From positions 1-38,152 of the forward strand of contig JANXSK010000209.1 of the NCBI GenBank assembly GCA_025352695.1: a stretch of 38,152 nt of DNA, written 5' to 3'. Made by a program: the position numbers and the translations under genes. Shown here piece after piece: positions 9,031 to 17,460 of the stretch. How positions within the stretch are numbered: the first letter of the stretch is position 1; each line of letters starts with the position of its first letter. The notes under the pieces were generated by a model. The model saw nothing but the letters and a program-made list of their open reading frames with translations. It made no database searches and had not been told where the DNA came from. Source of the stretch: Ferruginibacter sp. (lineage in GTDB: Bacteria > Bacteroidota > Bacteroidia > Chitinophagales > Chitinophagaceae).

Positions 9031-10131
9031 TTACACATTAAACCTAAAGTGCATCACATCACCATCGTGTACAATATATTCTTTTCCTTCAATTCTTAAA
9101 CGACCATTTTCTCTGCAGGTAGCTTCTGATTTATAAGTGATAAAATCTTCGTAGGCAATTACCTCTGCTTTAATAAATCCTTTCTCAAAATCAGTATGGA
9201 TAACACTTGCGGCCTGTGGTGCTTTCCAGCCGTGGTGAATTGTCCAGGCCCTTACTTCCTGCACGCCTGCTGTAAAATAAGTGGAGAGGTTTAATAGTTT
9301 ATAAGTGCTATGTATCAGCCTGTCTAAAGCAGGTTCTGTCATTTTATATTCTTCCATAAACATGGCTTTATCGTCCGGATCTTCCAGTTCTGCAATCTGC
9401 GATTCAATGGCATTTGTCATAACAATTACTTCCGCATTTTCTGCCTTTGCTACAGCTACCAATATATCCGAAAATTTATTGCCAGTGTGCATACTTGCCT
9501 CATCAACATTGGCAACATATAAAACAGGTTTATCGCTTAACAAAAAATTTTCAGCAATAGCTTCTTTTTCATCTTTTGATAAACCCATTGATAAAACACT
9601 TTTGCCTTTATTAAGATGATCTTTACATCTTAACAACACATCGTATTCCAGCTTTAATTTAGCATCGCCGGTTTTTAGCATTTTTTCCGTACGTGCAATT
9701 TTTCTTTCTACACTATCTAGGTCTTTCAATTGTAATTCCGTTTCAATAATTTCCTTGTCACTCAGCGGATTGATAGGCCCTTCATCTCTTAAAATATTTT
9801 CATCTTCAAAACAACGTATCACATGAATGATGGCATCAACCTCACGTATATTTGCCAAAAATTTATTACCCAATCCTTCGCCTTTGCTTGCACCCCTAAC
9901 AAGGCCTGCAATATCTACAATTTCAATTTGTGTAGGTACCGTGCGGATGGGTTGTACCAGTTCTGCCAGTTTATCTATTCTGGGATCGGGTACATTTACC
10001 AAACCCGTATTTGGCTCAATTGTACAAAAGCGGTAATTACTTGCCTGCGCTTTGGCACTATTGCTTACTGCGTTAAATAAAGTTGATTTTCCAACATTGG
10101 GTAATCCAACGATGCCTGCCTTTAAAGCCAT
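9031..10131 (-). CDS. ychF: YchF/Ola1-family ribosome-associated ATPase
   Basis: Universally conserved Obg-related P-loop protein that binds ribosomes and prefers ATP over GTP. The 366 residues match the usual 360-365. Motifs: G1 GLPNVGKST (9-17), G3 [17 protein letters not shown] (73-89), and NVDE (208-211) where classical GTPases have NKxD, the substitution that explains ATP preference. A coiled segment of about residues 130-180 follows, and the C-terminal TGS domain (from about 280) includes [15 protein letters not shown] and [16 protein letters not shown]. It is monocistronic: its own -7 element lies upstream and a strong terminator downstream, and it is divergent from spmAB. Confidence 0.97.
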   Translation of the reverse strand: MALKAGIVGLPNVGKSTLFNAVSNSAKAQASNYRFCTIEPNTGLVNVPDPRIDKLAELVQPIRTVPTQIEIVDIAGLVRGASKGEGLGNKFLANIREVDAIIHVIRCFEDENILRDEGPINPLSDKEIIETELQLKDLDSVERKIARTEKMLKTGDAKLKLEYDVLLRCKDHLNKGKSVLSMGLSKDEKEAIAENFLLSDKPVLYVANVDEASMHTGNKFSDILVAVAKAENAEVIVMTNAIESQIAELEDPDDKAMFMEEYKMTEPALDRLIHSTYKLLNLSTYFTAGVQEVRAWTIHHGWKAPQAASVIHTDFEKGFIKAEVIAYEDFITYKSEATCRENGRLRIEGKEYIVHDGDVMHFRFNV

Positions 10132-10172
10132 TTCTTTTCTTTAAATAAAAATGAAAAATTAAAAATTGAGTG

Positions 10173-10180
10173 CAAAGGTA
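10173..10180 (-). promoter_or_regulatory. -7 element of ychF promoter
   Basis: The minus strand reads TACCTTTG, a perfect TAnnTTTG, 41 bp before the ATG. Transcription would start near 10166. The -33 region is not clear. Confidence 0.5.
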
Positions 10181-10332
10181 AGGTTTGCAATGAAATATAA
10201 GTTTTCAGTATAAAACACTAATTTCAGAATACTAATTTAAAGCAAGTATTCTGTAAATTTAGCAGCAAACGTATAAGCTTTATTTAAATTCGCTTAACAG
10301 AAAACAATCAATCAACAATCGAAAACCTTTAT

Positions 10333-11613
10333 ATGGCATTAAGCAGAATTTGGTCCGCATTTATTATTGTTGCGATAACCGTGGCTGGTATCAAATGTTT
10401 TTTCTTTGGAGATTCACAGATTTTTACCTGGATGGTAAGTGGAAAAGCTGCTGATCCTACCAATCCGCTAAAATTAGACGGTGTTATTGAAACCTGTTGG
10501 ATAGCGGTAGATATTTGCTTAAAGTTAGTAGGTATTTTAGCATTGTTTATTGGGTTTATGAATATAGCTGAAAAGGCAGGAGGAATAAGACTTTTATCCC
10601 GTATTGTTGGGCCTTTCTTTTCTAAACTTTTCCCCGAGATACCTAAAGGGCATCCATCAATGGGTCATATGATTATGAATTTTTCGGCAAACCTGCTGGG
10701 ATTAGATAATGCTGCCACACCTTTTGGATTAAAAGCGATGGAAAGTTTGCAGGAATTAAATCCTGATAAAGAGGTGGCTTCCAATTCGCAGATCATGTTT
10801 CTTTGTTTGCATGCTGCCGGTTTAAATTTAATACCCGTTAGTGTAATTGCAATCAGAGCGGCACAAAATGCATCCGATCCTACCGACATTTTTATTCCCT
10901 GTATGATTGTAACTTTTATTGGTACTATGGCGGCTATGATCATTGTTTCCTTTAAGCAAAAAATCAATTTATTTCAGCCCGTAATAATAGGCTGGGTAAT
11001 GGGTATTTCTGCCATCATTGTGTTATTGGTTTTTTATGTAACCAAGCTGAATGCTGCAGGCATACAATTGTTTTCGGGTAAACTAAGTAATGGATTGATT
11101 TTACTGGTTTTTTTGTTGATTGTTTTAGGTGGTGTGTATAAAAAAATAGATTTATTTGCTGCATTTGTAGAGGGCGCTAAAAATGGTTTTGATACAGCAA
11201 TTAGAATTATACCTTATATTTTAGGAATATTGGTTGCTGTTAGTATGCTTCGTACAAGTGGTACATTTGACGCAGTGATTACAGGGATGAAACATTTTTT
11301 TGCTATGCTTGGAGCAGATACTCGTTTTGTAGATGGATTGCCAACTGCATTGATCAGGCCATTAAGTGGCGGAGCCGCCAGGGGAATGATGGTGAGTACA
11401 ATGACTACTTTTGGTCCAGATTCTTTTGCAAGTAAGTTATCTGGGATTTTTCAGGGAGCATCTGATACAACTTTTTATGTTGTGGCTGTATATTTTGGTT
11501 CTGTAAATATTAAAAATACTCGGTATTCAATAGGTGCCATGCTGCTGGCAGATTTAGTGTGCATTATTACAGCTATTATTTTATGTTATTTGTTTTTTGG
11601 AAATAATGTTTAA
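10333..11613 (+). CDS. SpmA-SpmB fusion, nucleoside-recognition (Gate) domain membrane protein
   Basis: Polytopic membrane protein of 426 residues that joins two Gate-domain halves, equivalent to the separate spore maturation proteins SpmA and SpmB of Bacillus. The first half (about 1-200) has HPSMGHMIMNFSANLLGLDNAATPFGLKAME, written here only to locate it at about 106-136, and it is the SpmA signature. The second (about 240-426) has IIPYILGILVAVSMLRTSG and RPLSGGAARGMM, the SpmB signature. About nine hydrophobic helices are visible. In Bacteroidota, which do not sporulate, this fusion is common and its substrate is unknown; the fold suggests a carrier or channel. It is divergent from ychF by about 200 bp. 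Confidence 0.92.
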   Translation: MALSRIWSAFIIVAITVAGIKCFFFGDSQIFTWMVSGKAADPTNPLKLDGVIETCWIAVDICLKLVGILALFIGFMNIAEKAGGIRLLSRIVGPFFSKLFPEIPKGHPSMGHMIMNFSANLLGLDNAATPFGLKAMESLQELNPDKEVASNSQIMFLCLHAAGLNLIPVSVIAIRAAQNASDPTDIFIPCMIVTFIGTMAAMIIVSFKQKINLFQPVIIGWVMGISAIIVLLVFYVTKLNAAGIQLFSGKLSNGLILLVFLLIVLGGVYKKIDLFAAFVEGAKNGFDTAIRIIPYILGILVAVSMLRTSGTFDAVITGMKHFFAMLGADTRFVDGLPTALIRPLSGGAARGMMVSTMTTFGPDSFASKLSGIFQGASDTTFYVVAVYFGSVNIKNTRYSIGAMLLADLVCIITAIILCYLFFGNNV

Positions 11614-11648
11614 AAAATAATTAAACAAGTGCGATAATTTAAAAATCC

Positions 11649-11663
11649 CCGTAACCCTTACGG
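11649..11663 (-). terminator. possible terminator downstream of the serine hydrolase gene
   Basis: On the minus strand CCGTAA-GGG-TTACGG is followed by GGATTTTTAAATT. It is a small 6-bp stem with a short U-tract, 124 nt after the stop at 11787, and lies between convergent genes. Weak because of the tight loop and two G residues before the T run. Confidence 0.35.
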
Positions 11664-11786
11664 CCGGCGGCTATTAGTTCTGTTGGTAGTTTATAGTGCG
11701 TACATTTATACCAAAATAGTTGCTTTTATTGACTATTTAAGTTGCTGACAAGGAAATTACAACCGTTTACTTTTTATCAATAACCA

Positions 11787-13142
11787 TTAATGCTTTTTCC
11801 CCTTATTTCTATCCCTTAATTTTTCTTGTAACAAAGCATCCTTTTTAGATAAAGTTGTTTGTTTAAATTGTAGAGTGTCATGTTTTAAAGGTACTAACAG
11901 GTCGTTCACTTTTGTATTTTCTGATTCATCTTCTTCAACTCCCTGTCCATCATAATTGCCAAATATATTAGCCAGTTCTTTTGCATGGTAAATATTTCGG
12001 TTGTATTTATTGCCAATGATAATAATGGTGGCAGAATCCTGCAACAACCTTAAAAAAGCAGCATTGCTGCCATGCCACCAGCCATTGTGATAGATTGTTT
12101 TTTTACCGTTGGGATAAATATTCATTCGCCAACCGAGACCATAATTTTTTATTCCAGCTTTTTCATTGCTATAAGGAGCATAGGCGGCTTCTAGCGTTTT
12201 AGGCGAAAAAAGCTTTCCACTTGATAAAGCCCTGTCCCATGTTAACAGATCTCTTGGTGTGGTGTAAATATTTTTATCTCCATACACGCCATCCAAAAAA
12301 CTTAGTGGGATAAGTCTTCCCCGCCAATCATAACTAGGAATTACTTTTGAAGTATCAAGACTGTTGAACAGAAATGTATGTTTCATTTCCAACGGGGTAA
12401 AGAAAGTTTGCTGTAAATAATCAGCTAACTTTTTACCGCTTTGTTTTTCTATCAGCAAAGCCAGTAAGGCATAGTTTGTATTGCAATAAGTAAAGTGGAT
12501 ATTGGGGGAAGCAATATTGGAGAGGCTTGCTTTTCGGGTAATTAAATAATCAAGTACATCTTCGTTGTGTATCAGTTTGCTTTTATCCCAACCCTGTGTT
12601 TCCATAAAATACAGGTAGTTAGGTAAGCCGCTGCGATGGTTAAGTAAACTACGAATAGTTACTCCCGGATAATTAAAGGAGGGATAATATTTACTGTATT
12701 CATCATCAATATTCAGTTTACCATCTTGCCACAATTTTAAAACTGACATGGCTGTAAATGTTTTAGAAACAGAAGCAATGTGAAGAGCGGTGAGCGAATC
12801 AATCGCATCATGCCTGTTTAAATGGGCATTGCCGTTGTAGGCTTCAAAAATAATATTGCCGTTTTTTGCAATTACTATACCGCCATTAAATCCAGAGCGT
12901 TTTAGTGCACTGTCGTACCATTTGCTGCACTCGTCATTAAGTTGCTGCGTTTCAGTATTTGATAAGGGCACAGGTAGCGGTAACGAGATAGTTGTGGTAC
13001 TATCAATTACAGTAGTAACTTTTTTAATTGTAGTTGAATTGCAAGAACCTATCGGTAGTACGAATGTAAAAATTGCATAGGGGAATATTGAATAAACACA
13101 AGTTGCAACTATATTGAAAACTGACTTTTTTAATGGTATCAT
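11787..13142 (-). CDS. serine hydrolase, beta-lactamase class C / PBP4*-like, probable lipoprotein
   Basis: Envelope serine hydrolase of the class C beta-lactamase superfamily (DD-peptidases, esterases). From the chosen ATG at 13142 it has 451 residues. A long hydrophobic N-terminus ends in the lipobox IGSC (C34), so it is probably lipid-anchored in the periplasm. The catalytic SVSK tetrad is at 124-127, YCN at 219-221 and HNG at 352-354 (YHNGWWHG), so all three active-site motifs are present. An ATG 36 nt upstream would add 12 residues ahead of the signal peptide and would run through the -7 element of the divergent serA gene, so I prefer the inner start. About 100 residues precede the catalytic serine. 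The true substrate is unknown; true beta-lactamase activity is unlikely from context. Confidence 0.9.
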   Translation of the reverse strand: MIPLKKSVFNIVATCVYSIFPYAIFTFVLPIGSCNSTTIKKVTTVIDSTTTISLPLPVPLSNTETQQLNDECSKWYDSALKRSGFNGGIVIAKNGNIIFEAYNGNAHLNRHDAIDSLTALHIASVSKTFTAMSVLKLWQDGKLNIDDEYSKYYPSFNYPGVTIRSLLNHRSGLPNYLYFMETQGWDKSKLIHNEDVLDYLITRKASLSNIASPNIHFTYCNTNYALLALLIEKQSGKKLADYLQQTFFTPLEMKHTFLFNSLDTSKVIPSYDWRGRLIPLSFLDGVYGDKNIYTTPRDLLTWDRALSSGKLFSPKTLEAAYAPYSNEKAGIKNYGLGWRMNIYPNGKKTIYHNGWWHGSNAAFLRLLQDSATIIIIGNKYNRNIYHAKELANIFGNYDGQGVEEDESENTKVNDLLVPLKHDTLQFKQTTLSKKDALLQEKLRDRNKGKKH

Positions 13143-13165
13143 AAAATTTAAAGCAATAGAAAGAA

Positions 13166-13173
13166 TATATTTG
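13166..13173 (+). promoter_or_regulatory. -7 element of serA promoter
   Basis: TATATTTG, an exact match to TAnnTTTG, 22 bp before the serA ATG. Transcription would start near 13180, giving a leader of about 15 nt. It lies in the 53-bp gap between the divergent hydrolase and serA, so the two promoters must overlap. Confidence 0.5.
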
Positions 13174-13195
13174 TGCAAAATAAGAAGTAAAATTC

Positions 13196-14434
13196 ATGGC
13201 AGACAAAAAATTAACAAGTTATCCGAAAGAGAAAATAAATATTCTTTTTTTAGAGAATATAAGTGATGTGGCTGTAAAATATTTTAATGACAAAGGTTAT
13301 GTTAATGTACACAAATTAAATGGAGCTTTAAGTGAGGAGCAATTAATAAAGGAAATTAAGAATGTTCACCTAGTGGGTATTCGCAGTAAAACCAAACTAA
13401 CAGCCAAAGTAATTGAGGCTGCAGAAAAATTACAGGCAATTGGATGTTTTTGTATTGGCATTAATCAGGTAGATCTTACTGCAGCAACATCGCATGGTAT
13501 TGCCGTGTTTAATGCACCTTACAGCAATACAAGAAGTGTAGCAGAACTGGTAATTGGTTCTTCTATTATGTTGATAAGAAAAATTATTGATAAAAATAAA
13601 GCAGCGCATGAAGGGTTTTGGAACAAAGATGCTGCTGGTAGTTATGAATTGCGTGGCAAAACTTTAGGGATAATAGGTTATGGAAATATCGGGAGTCAAC
13701 TAAGTGTATTGGCAGAAGGATTGGGCATGAAAGTGATTTTTTATGATACAGAAACAAAGTTGCCATTGGGCAATGCCGAATCTAAAAAGAGTTTAAAAGA
13801 AGTGGTTGGTTTGGCAGATATTGTTTCGCTGCATGTACCTGAAATTACCAGTACAAAAAACCTTATCAATAAAAATAACCTTAAATTTTTTAAGAAAGGC
13901 GGCATTTTAATCAACTATGCAAGGGGAGAAGTAGTAGATCTTGATGCATTGGCAAAGTCTTTATCAGAAGGCCACCTGGGGGGTGCTGCTATTGATGTGT
14001 TTCCATGGGAGCCAGAAAAGAATGGCGATAAATTTACCAGTCCGTTGCAAGGGTTAAGTAATGTAATATTAACACCGCATATAGGAGGAAGTACGCAGGA
14101 AGCGCAACATAATATTGGTGATGATGTGAGTGCTAAATTATTTAATTATCTAGAAAAGGGTATTAGTTTTGGCTCTCATACTATCCCTGCATTAAGCTTA
14201 CCACCACAGGAAGGTACACACCGTATTTTACACATTCATAGAAACGTGCCAGGTGTATTATCCGAAATAAATACCCAACTCTCTAAACATAAAATAAATA
14301 TACTTGGGCAGTATTTAAAAACCAATGATGCTATTGGATATGTAGTGTTGGATGTGGATAAAAGTTTAAGCAATAATGCATTGGCATTGCTGAAAAATGT
14401 AAAGGATACAATTAAAGTTAGAATGTTGTATTAG
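13196..14434 (+). CDS. serA: D-3-phosphoglycerate dehydrogenase with C-terminal ACT domain
   Basis: Oxidises 3-phosphoglycerate to 3-phosphohydroxypyruvate with NAD+, the first step of serine synthesis in the cytoplasm. At 412 residues it is the short E. coli-type enzyme. The NAD-binding glycine loop is GIIGYGNIGSQ (158-168). Catalytic R243 (NYARGEVVD), E272 (DVFPWEPE) and H295 (LTPHIGGST) align with E. coli R240, E269 and H292. The C-terminal ACT domain (about 340-412) has HIHRNVPGVLSEINTQLSK, the region that binds serine for feedback inhibition in the E. coli enzyme. No serB or serC is adjacent. Start ATG at 13196 sits 22 bp after a clean -7 element. Confidence 0.96.
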   Translation: MADKKLTSYPKEKINILFLENISDVAVKYFNDKGYVNVHKLNGALSEEQLIKEIKNVHLVGIRSKTKLTAKVIEAAEKLQAIGCFCIGINQVDLTAATSHGIAVFNAPYSNTRSVAELVIGSSIMLIRKIIDKNKAAHEGFWNKDAAGSYELRGKTLGIIGYGNIGSQLSVLAEGLGMKVIFYDTETKLPLGNAESKKSLKEVVGLADIVSLHVPEITSTKNLINKNNLKFFKKGGILINYARGEVVDLDALAKSLSEGHLGGAAIDVFPWEPEKNGDKFTSPLQGLSNVILTPHIGGSTQEAQHNIGDDVSAKLFNYLEKGISFGSHTIPALSLPPQEGTHRILHIHRNVPGVLSEINTQLSKHKINILGQYLKTNDAIGYVVLDVDKSLSNNALALLKNVKDTIKVRMLY

Positions 14435-14587
14435 CAGCGTGAATGGGCAAAATGGAATGCGTAATTTTTAATTGTTAAAGATTATTGTCAATTGATAATT
14501 TAAGCAAATAGCGTTCGGGAAGATTTTATCAGTCACCATTGATAATTTATTAAGAATAACTCTTTTTCTTATCACATAATAGCAGCT

Positions 14588-15901
14588 ATGGCGAATGAAA
14601 TTATAAAAAATTTACTTGATGCATTGGAGGTTTCACCCGATAATGTACCGCTGCGTTTACAGGTAGCTGGTATGCTGATGACGGATAATAATTATGAGGA
14701 AGCCACAAAACAATACCAGGAAGTTTTACAGCGTAGTTACGGTAATAGTAATGCCCAGAGCGGTTTAGCAGCGGGTTATTATTACCAGCAAAAATATTCT
14801 GCGGCTATTATAGTCTACGAACAAATGCAGCAGGATTTAACATTGACAAATCAGGTGTTGTATATTAAATGCCTTATTAAAGAGCATTCGATGGAGCAGG
14901 CACTAGCCAATTATCAGCAGGTATTGGCTTTAAACCCTGGTTTTACAGATGAAGAAATTGATACCCGCCTGCGTAGGCCAACTGCCAATGATATAACTGG
15001 TGATGATTTTGATTTTGAGGATGATGAGGACTATTTAATGGAAAAACCATCTTTGCGTTTTAGTGATGTGGGCGGCATGGAAAAAGTAAAAGAAGAGATT
15101 GCCATTAAAATTATTCTGCCACTTAAAAATCCTGAATTATACAAAACCTTTGGCAAAAAAAGTGGTGGTGGAATTTTATTATACGGTCCGCCGGGATGTG
15201 GAAAAACATTTATTGCCAAAGCCACGGCAGGTGAAATTGATGCTAAGTTTATCAATATCGGTTTGCATGATATTTTGGATATGTGGATTGGTAACAGCGA
15301 AAAAAATCTGCACGAAATTTTTGAATTGGCAAGGCGTAACAAACCATGTGTGTTATTTTTTGATGAAGTAGATGCTATGGGCGCCAGCAGGAGCGATTTA
15401 AAACAATCTGCCATGCGCCACGTTATTAACCAGTTTTTAGCAGAACTAGATGGGGTAGCATCTGATAATGAAGGCGTGTTAATTTTAGCTGCAACCAATG
15501 CGCCCTGGAGTGTTGATGCTGCTTTTAGACGACCAGGCAGATTTGACAGAATAATATTTGTTGCTCCTCCTGATGAATCAGCAAGGCTAAATATGCTACA
15601 AACTTTGTTACAAACAAAACCTGTAGGAGAGATTGATATGAAAAAAATTGCAGCAGTTACACAAGATTATTCCGGTGCTGATTTAAATGCCATAGTTGAT
15701 ATTGCAGTGGAAGAAAAGTTAAGAGACTCTATCAGTAAAGGCAGCATACAAGTTTTGCAAACAAAAGATTTGTTGACTGCAGTAAAACAACATAAGCCTA
15801 CCACAACAGAATGGTTTGCCTCGGCCCGTAATTATGCTTTGTACGCTAATGAATCAGGTTTGTATGATGATATTTTAAAGTATTTAAAGATTAAGAAGTA
15901 A
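14588..15901 (+). CDS. TPR-AAA+ ATPase (SpoVK/Cdc48-like)
   Basis: AAA+ ATPase of 437 residues with a protein-binding front end. Residues 1-120 form about three tetratricopeptide repeats (for example EEATKQYQEVLQRSYGNSNA, QALANYQQVLALNPGF). An acidic linker follows (GDDFDFEDDEDYL, about 138-150), then one AAA module: Walker A GPPGCGKT (200-207), Walker B VLFFDE (255-260), sensor-1 ATN (302-304) and arginine fingers in AAFRRPGRFD (311-320). A C-terminal winged region completes it. It probably acts as a hexameric remodelling or unfolding motor whose partners are recruited by the TPRs. The next gene, also TPR-bearing and membrane-embedded, is a candidate partner, but a repeat-rich 160-bp gap separates them. 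The cellular target is unknown. Confidence 0.9.
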   Translation: MANEIIKNLLDALEVSPDNVPLRLQVAGMLMTDNNYEEATKQYQEVLQRSYGNSNAQSGLAAGYYYQQKYSAAIIVYEQMQQDLTLTNQVLYIKCLIKEHSMEQALANYQQVLALNPGFTDEEIDTRLRRPTANDITGDDFDFEDDEDYLMEKPSLRFSDVGGMEKVKEEIAIKIILPLKNPELYKTFGKKSGGGILLYGPPGCGKTFIAKATAGEIDAKFINIGLHDILDMWIGNSEKNLHEIFELARRNKPCVLFFDEVDAMGASRSDLKQSAMRHVINQFLAELDGVASDNEGVLILAATNAPWSVDAAFRRPGRFDRIIFVAPPDESARLNMLQTLLQTKPVGEIDMKKIAAVTQDYSGADLNAIVDIAVEEKLRDSISKGSIQVLQTKDLLTAVKQHKPTTTEWFASARNYALYANESGLYDDILKYLKIKK

Positions 15902-15903
15902 CG

Positions 15904-16049
15904 CATAAGGCGGAAGGCACAAAGCTTAAGGCACAAAGCATTAAAGTGCAGGCCATAAGGTACAAGATAAAATATTGATAAGTCATTACTGGTTAAGCCT
16001 ACAGCATTAGGCCTTTGGCTTTTAGTCCTAAGCCTTTCGCCTTCAGCTA
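15904..16049. repeat. degenerate heptamer repeats in inverted arms
   Basis: Between the two TPR genes, 15904-15966 is built from 7-bp units of the form AAGGCNN (for example AAGGCACAAAGCTT, then AAGGCACAAAGCAT, period 14). 15993-16049 carries the complementary units (TAAGCCT, TAGGCCT, TTGGCTT, TAAGCCT, TTCGCCT). The arms are imperfect inverted copies around an AT-rich centre of about 27 bp, so the RNA or single strand could fold into a long irregular hairpin. It resembles the heptameric short tandem repeats reported from some bacterial genomes. Function unknown. Confidence 0.65.
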
Positions 16050-16061
16050 TAAAAAAAATAA

Positions 16062-17312
16062 ATGGATTCATACATCGAAAGAGCCAACTTATTATTGCGA
16101 CAGGGAAGGGTGAATGATGCCATCATCCAGGTAAAAAATGCTTTGCAGCTAAACCCTGATAATGACGAAGCATTGGCCATGTATGCCCGTTGTTATTTTG
16201 ATAAAAAGCAATTTGATGAAGGAATAAAAACCATCTCCAGTGCCATTGCAATTGATGCTGATAATCCGTATTATTTTTATTTGCTGGGGTTTGCATATTA
16301 TAGAAAAACGATGCCCTTAAAGGCTGTTGAAAACTTACAAAAGGCCATTGAAATGAACCCCTATTTCTGTGAAAGTTTTGGACTGCTTGCGTTGGTGCAA
16401 ATAGAAGAAAAGCAATTTGAAAAAGCATTGCAAACGGCAAACGAAGGACTGGCGATTGATTCTGAAAATATTACTTGTTTAAATGGAAGGTCTGTAGCGC
16501 TCAATAAACTAAAGCGCACAGATGATGCAATTGTAACGATGCAATATGCGCTTGCTCAGGATCCTGACAATGAATTTACACATTCAACTGTTGGTTGGAA
16601 TTATTTGGAGAAAGGTAAAAACAAAGTAGCTGCTACACATTTTCGGGAAGCATTACGCATTAATCCCAATAATAATAATGCACGGTGTGGATTAAAAGAG
16701 GGGTTAAAATCAATTATACCACCATACCGATGGATGCTGCAGTACAATTTCTGGATCAATAATAAAGGGAAAAAAGCAAGGTGGGTTATTCCATTGGCAT
16801 TGTATTTTTCTGTCAGAATTTTTTCTACGCTTTTGCAATCCAATAATGCAACCGAAGCCACCGGAGCAATACTGCTTGGGTTATATTTATTATTTGTTTT
16901 AACTTCCTGGTTGATAAATCCATTGGCTAATTTTTTTCTATTGTTTCATAAAGATGGAAAGTTTGCTATTGACAATACAGAAAAATGGACCGCAATAACT
17001 GTAGTAAGTTCATTACTTATCGGTATTTTGTTTTTTGCTATTGCCTGTATTATTACTCCCGGTAAAATATATCCTCCAATGCTGGTAGCAGCAATCGCTT
17101 TTTGGGCAATGGCTTTACCATTAGGCAATATCCAATATCCATTTTCTTTAGCAGGGTACACCGACAAAAATAAATTTGCCATTATTTTAGTGGGGCTTGG
17201 TTTACTAACAGTTATTTTATCTTTCATGAATCTTGATATTGCAATTGCAACAGGATTTGTATTTATCGTTTTACTGGTAATTAATAGCTGGGTTAGTATT
17301 TTTAAAAAATAA
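16062..17312 (+). CDS. TPR-repeat protein with C-terminal multi-pass membrane domain
   Basis: 416 residues. The first about 210 form six consecutive 34-residue tetratricopeptide repeats (for example NDAIIQVKNALQLNPDNDEA, KAVENLQKAIEMNPYFCES, DDAIVTMQYALAQDPDNEF). The last about 190 contain roughly six hydrophobic helices, the first around RWVIPLALYFSVRIF and the last around ATGFVFIVLLVINSW. The repeats would therefore sit on the cytoplasmic face as a docking platform. No catalytic motif is present. It follows the TPR-AAA gene on the same strand and may work with it; that pairing is inference from position and shared TPRs. It converges on the kinase cluster. Confidence 0.85.
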   Translation: MDSYIERANLLLRQGRVNDAIIQVKNALQLNPDNDEALAMYARCYFDKKQFDEGIKTISSAIAIDADNPYYFYLLGFAYYRKTMPLKAVENLQKAIEMNPYFCESFGLLALVQIEEKQFEKALQTANEGLAIDSENITCLNGRSVALNKLKRTDDAIVTMQYALAQDPDNEFTHSTVGWNYLEKGKNKVAATHFREALRINPNNNNARCGLKEGLKSIIPPYRWMLQYNFWINNKGKKARWVIPLALYFSVRIFSTLLQSNNATEATGAILLGLYLLFVLTSWLINPLANFFLLFHKDGKFAIDNTEKWTAITVVSSLLIGILFFAIACIITPGKIYPPMLVAAIAFWAMALPLGNIQYPFSLAGYTDKNKFAIILVGLGLLTVILSFMNLDIAIATGFVFIVLLVINSWVSIFKK

Positions 17313-17460
17313 TTTACCAATCTTAATTTTGGGCCAAAAATTATTTTATCCTGCTTTTAATACAAGGAGTTATTTTAATAACAACTACGCTTCAAAGGAT
17401 TGTAATTTCATTTCTCTATATCACAATCGTAGATAATAAAAAGTTACCTTTACTTAAGCA

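Noticed and set aside
17313..17460. GATTGT/ACAATC inverted repeat between convergent genes as a terminator
   Set aside because: The loop is long, the stem is weak and no T-tract follows.
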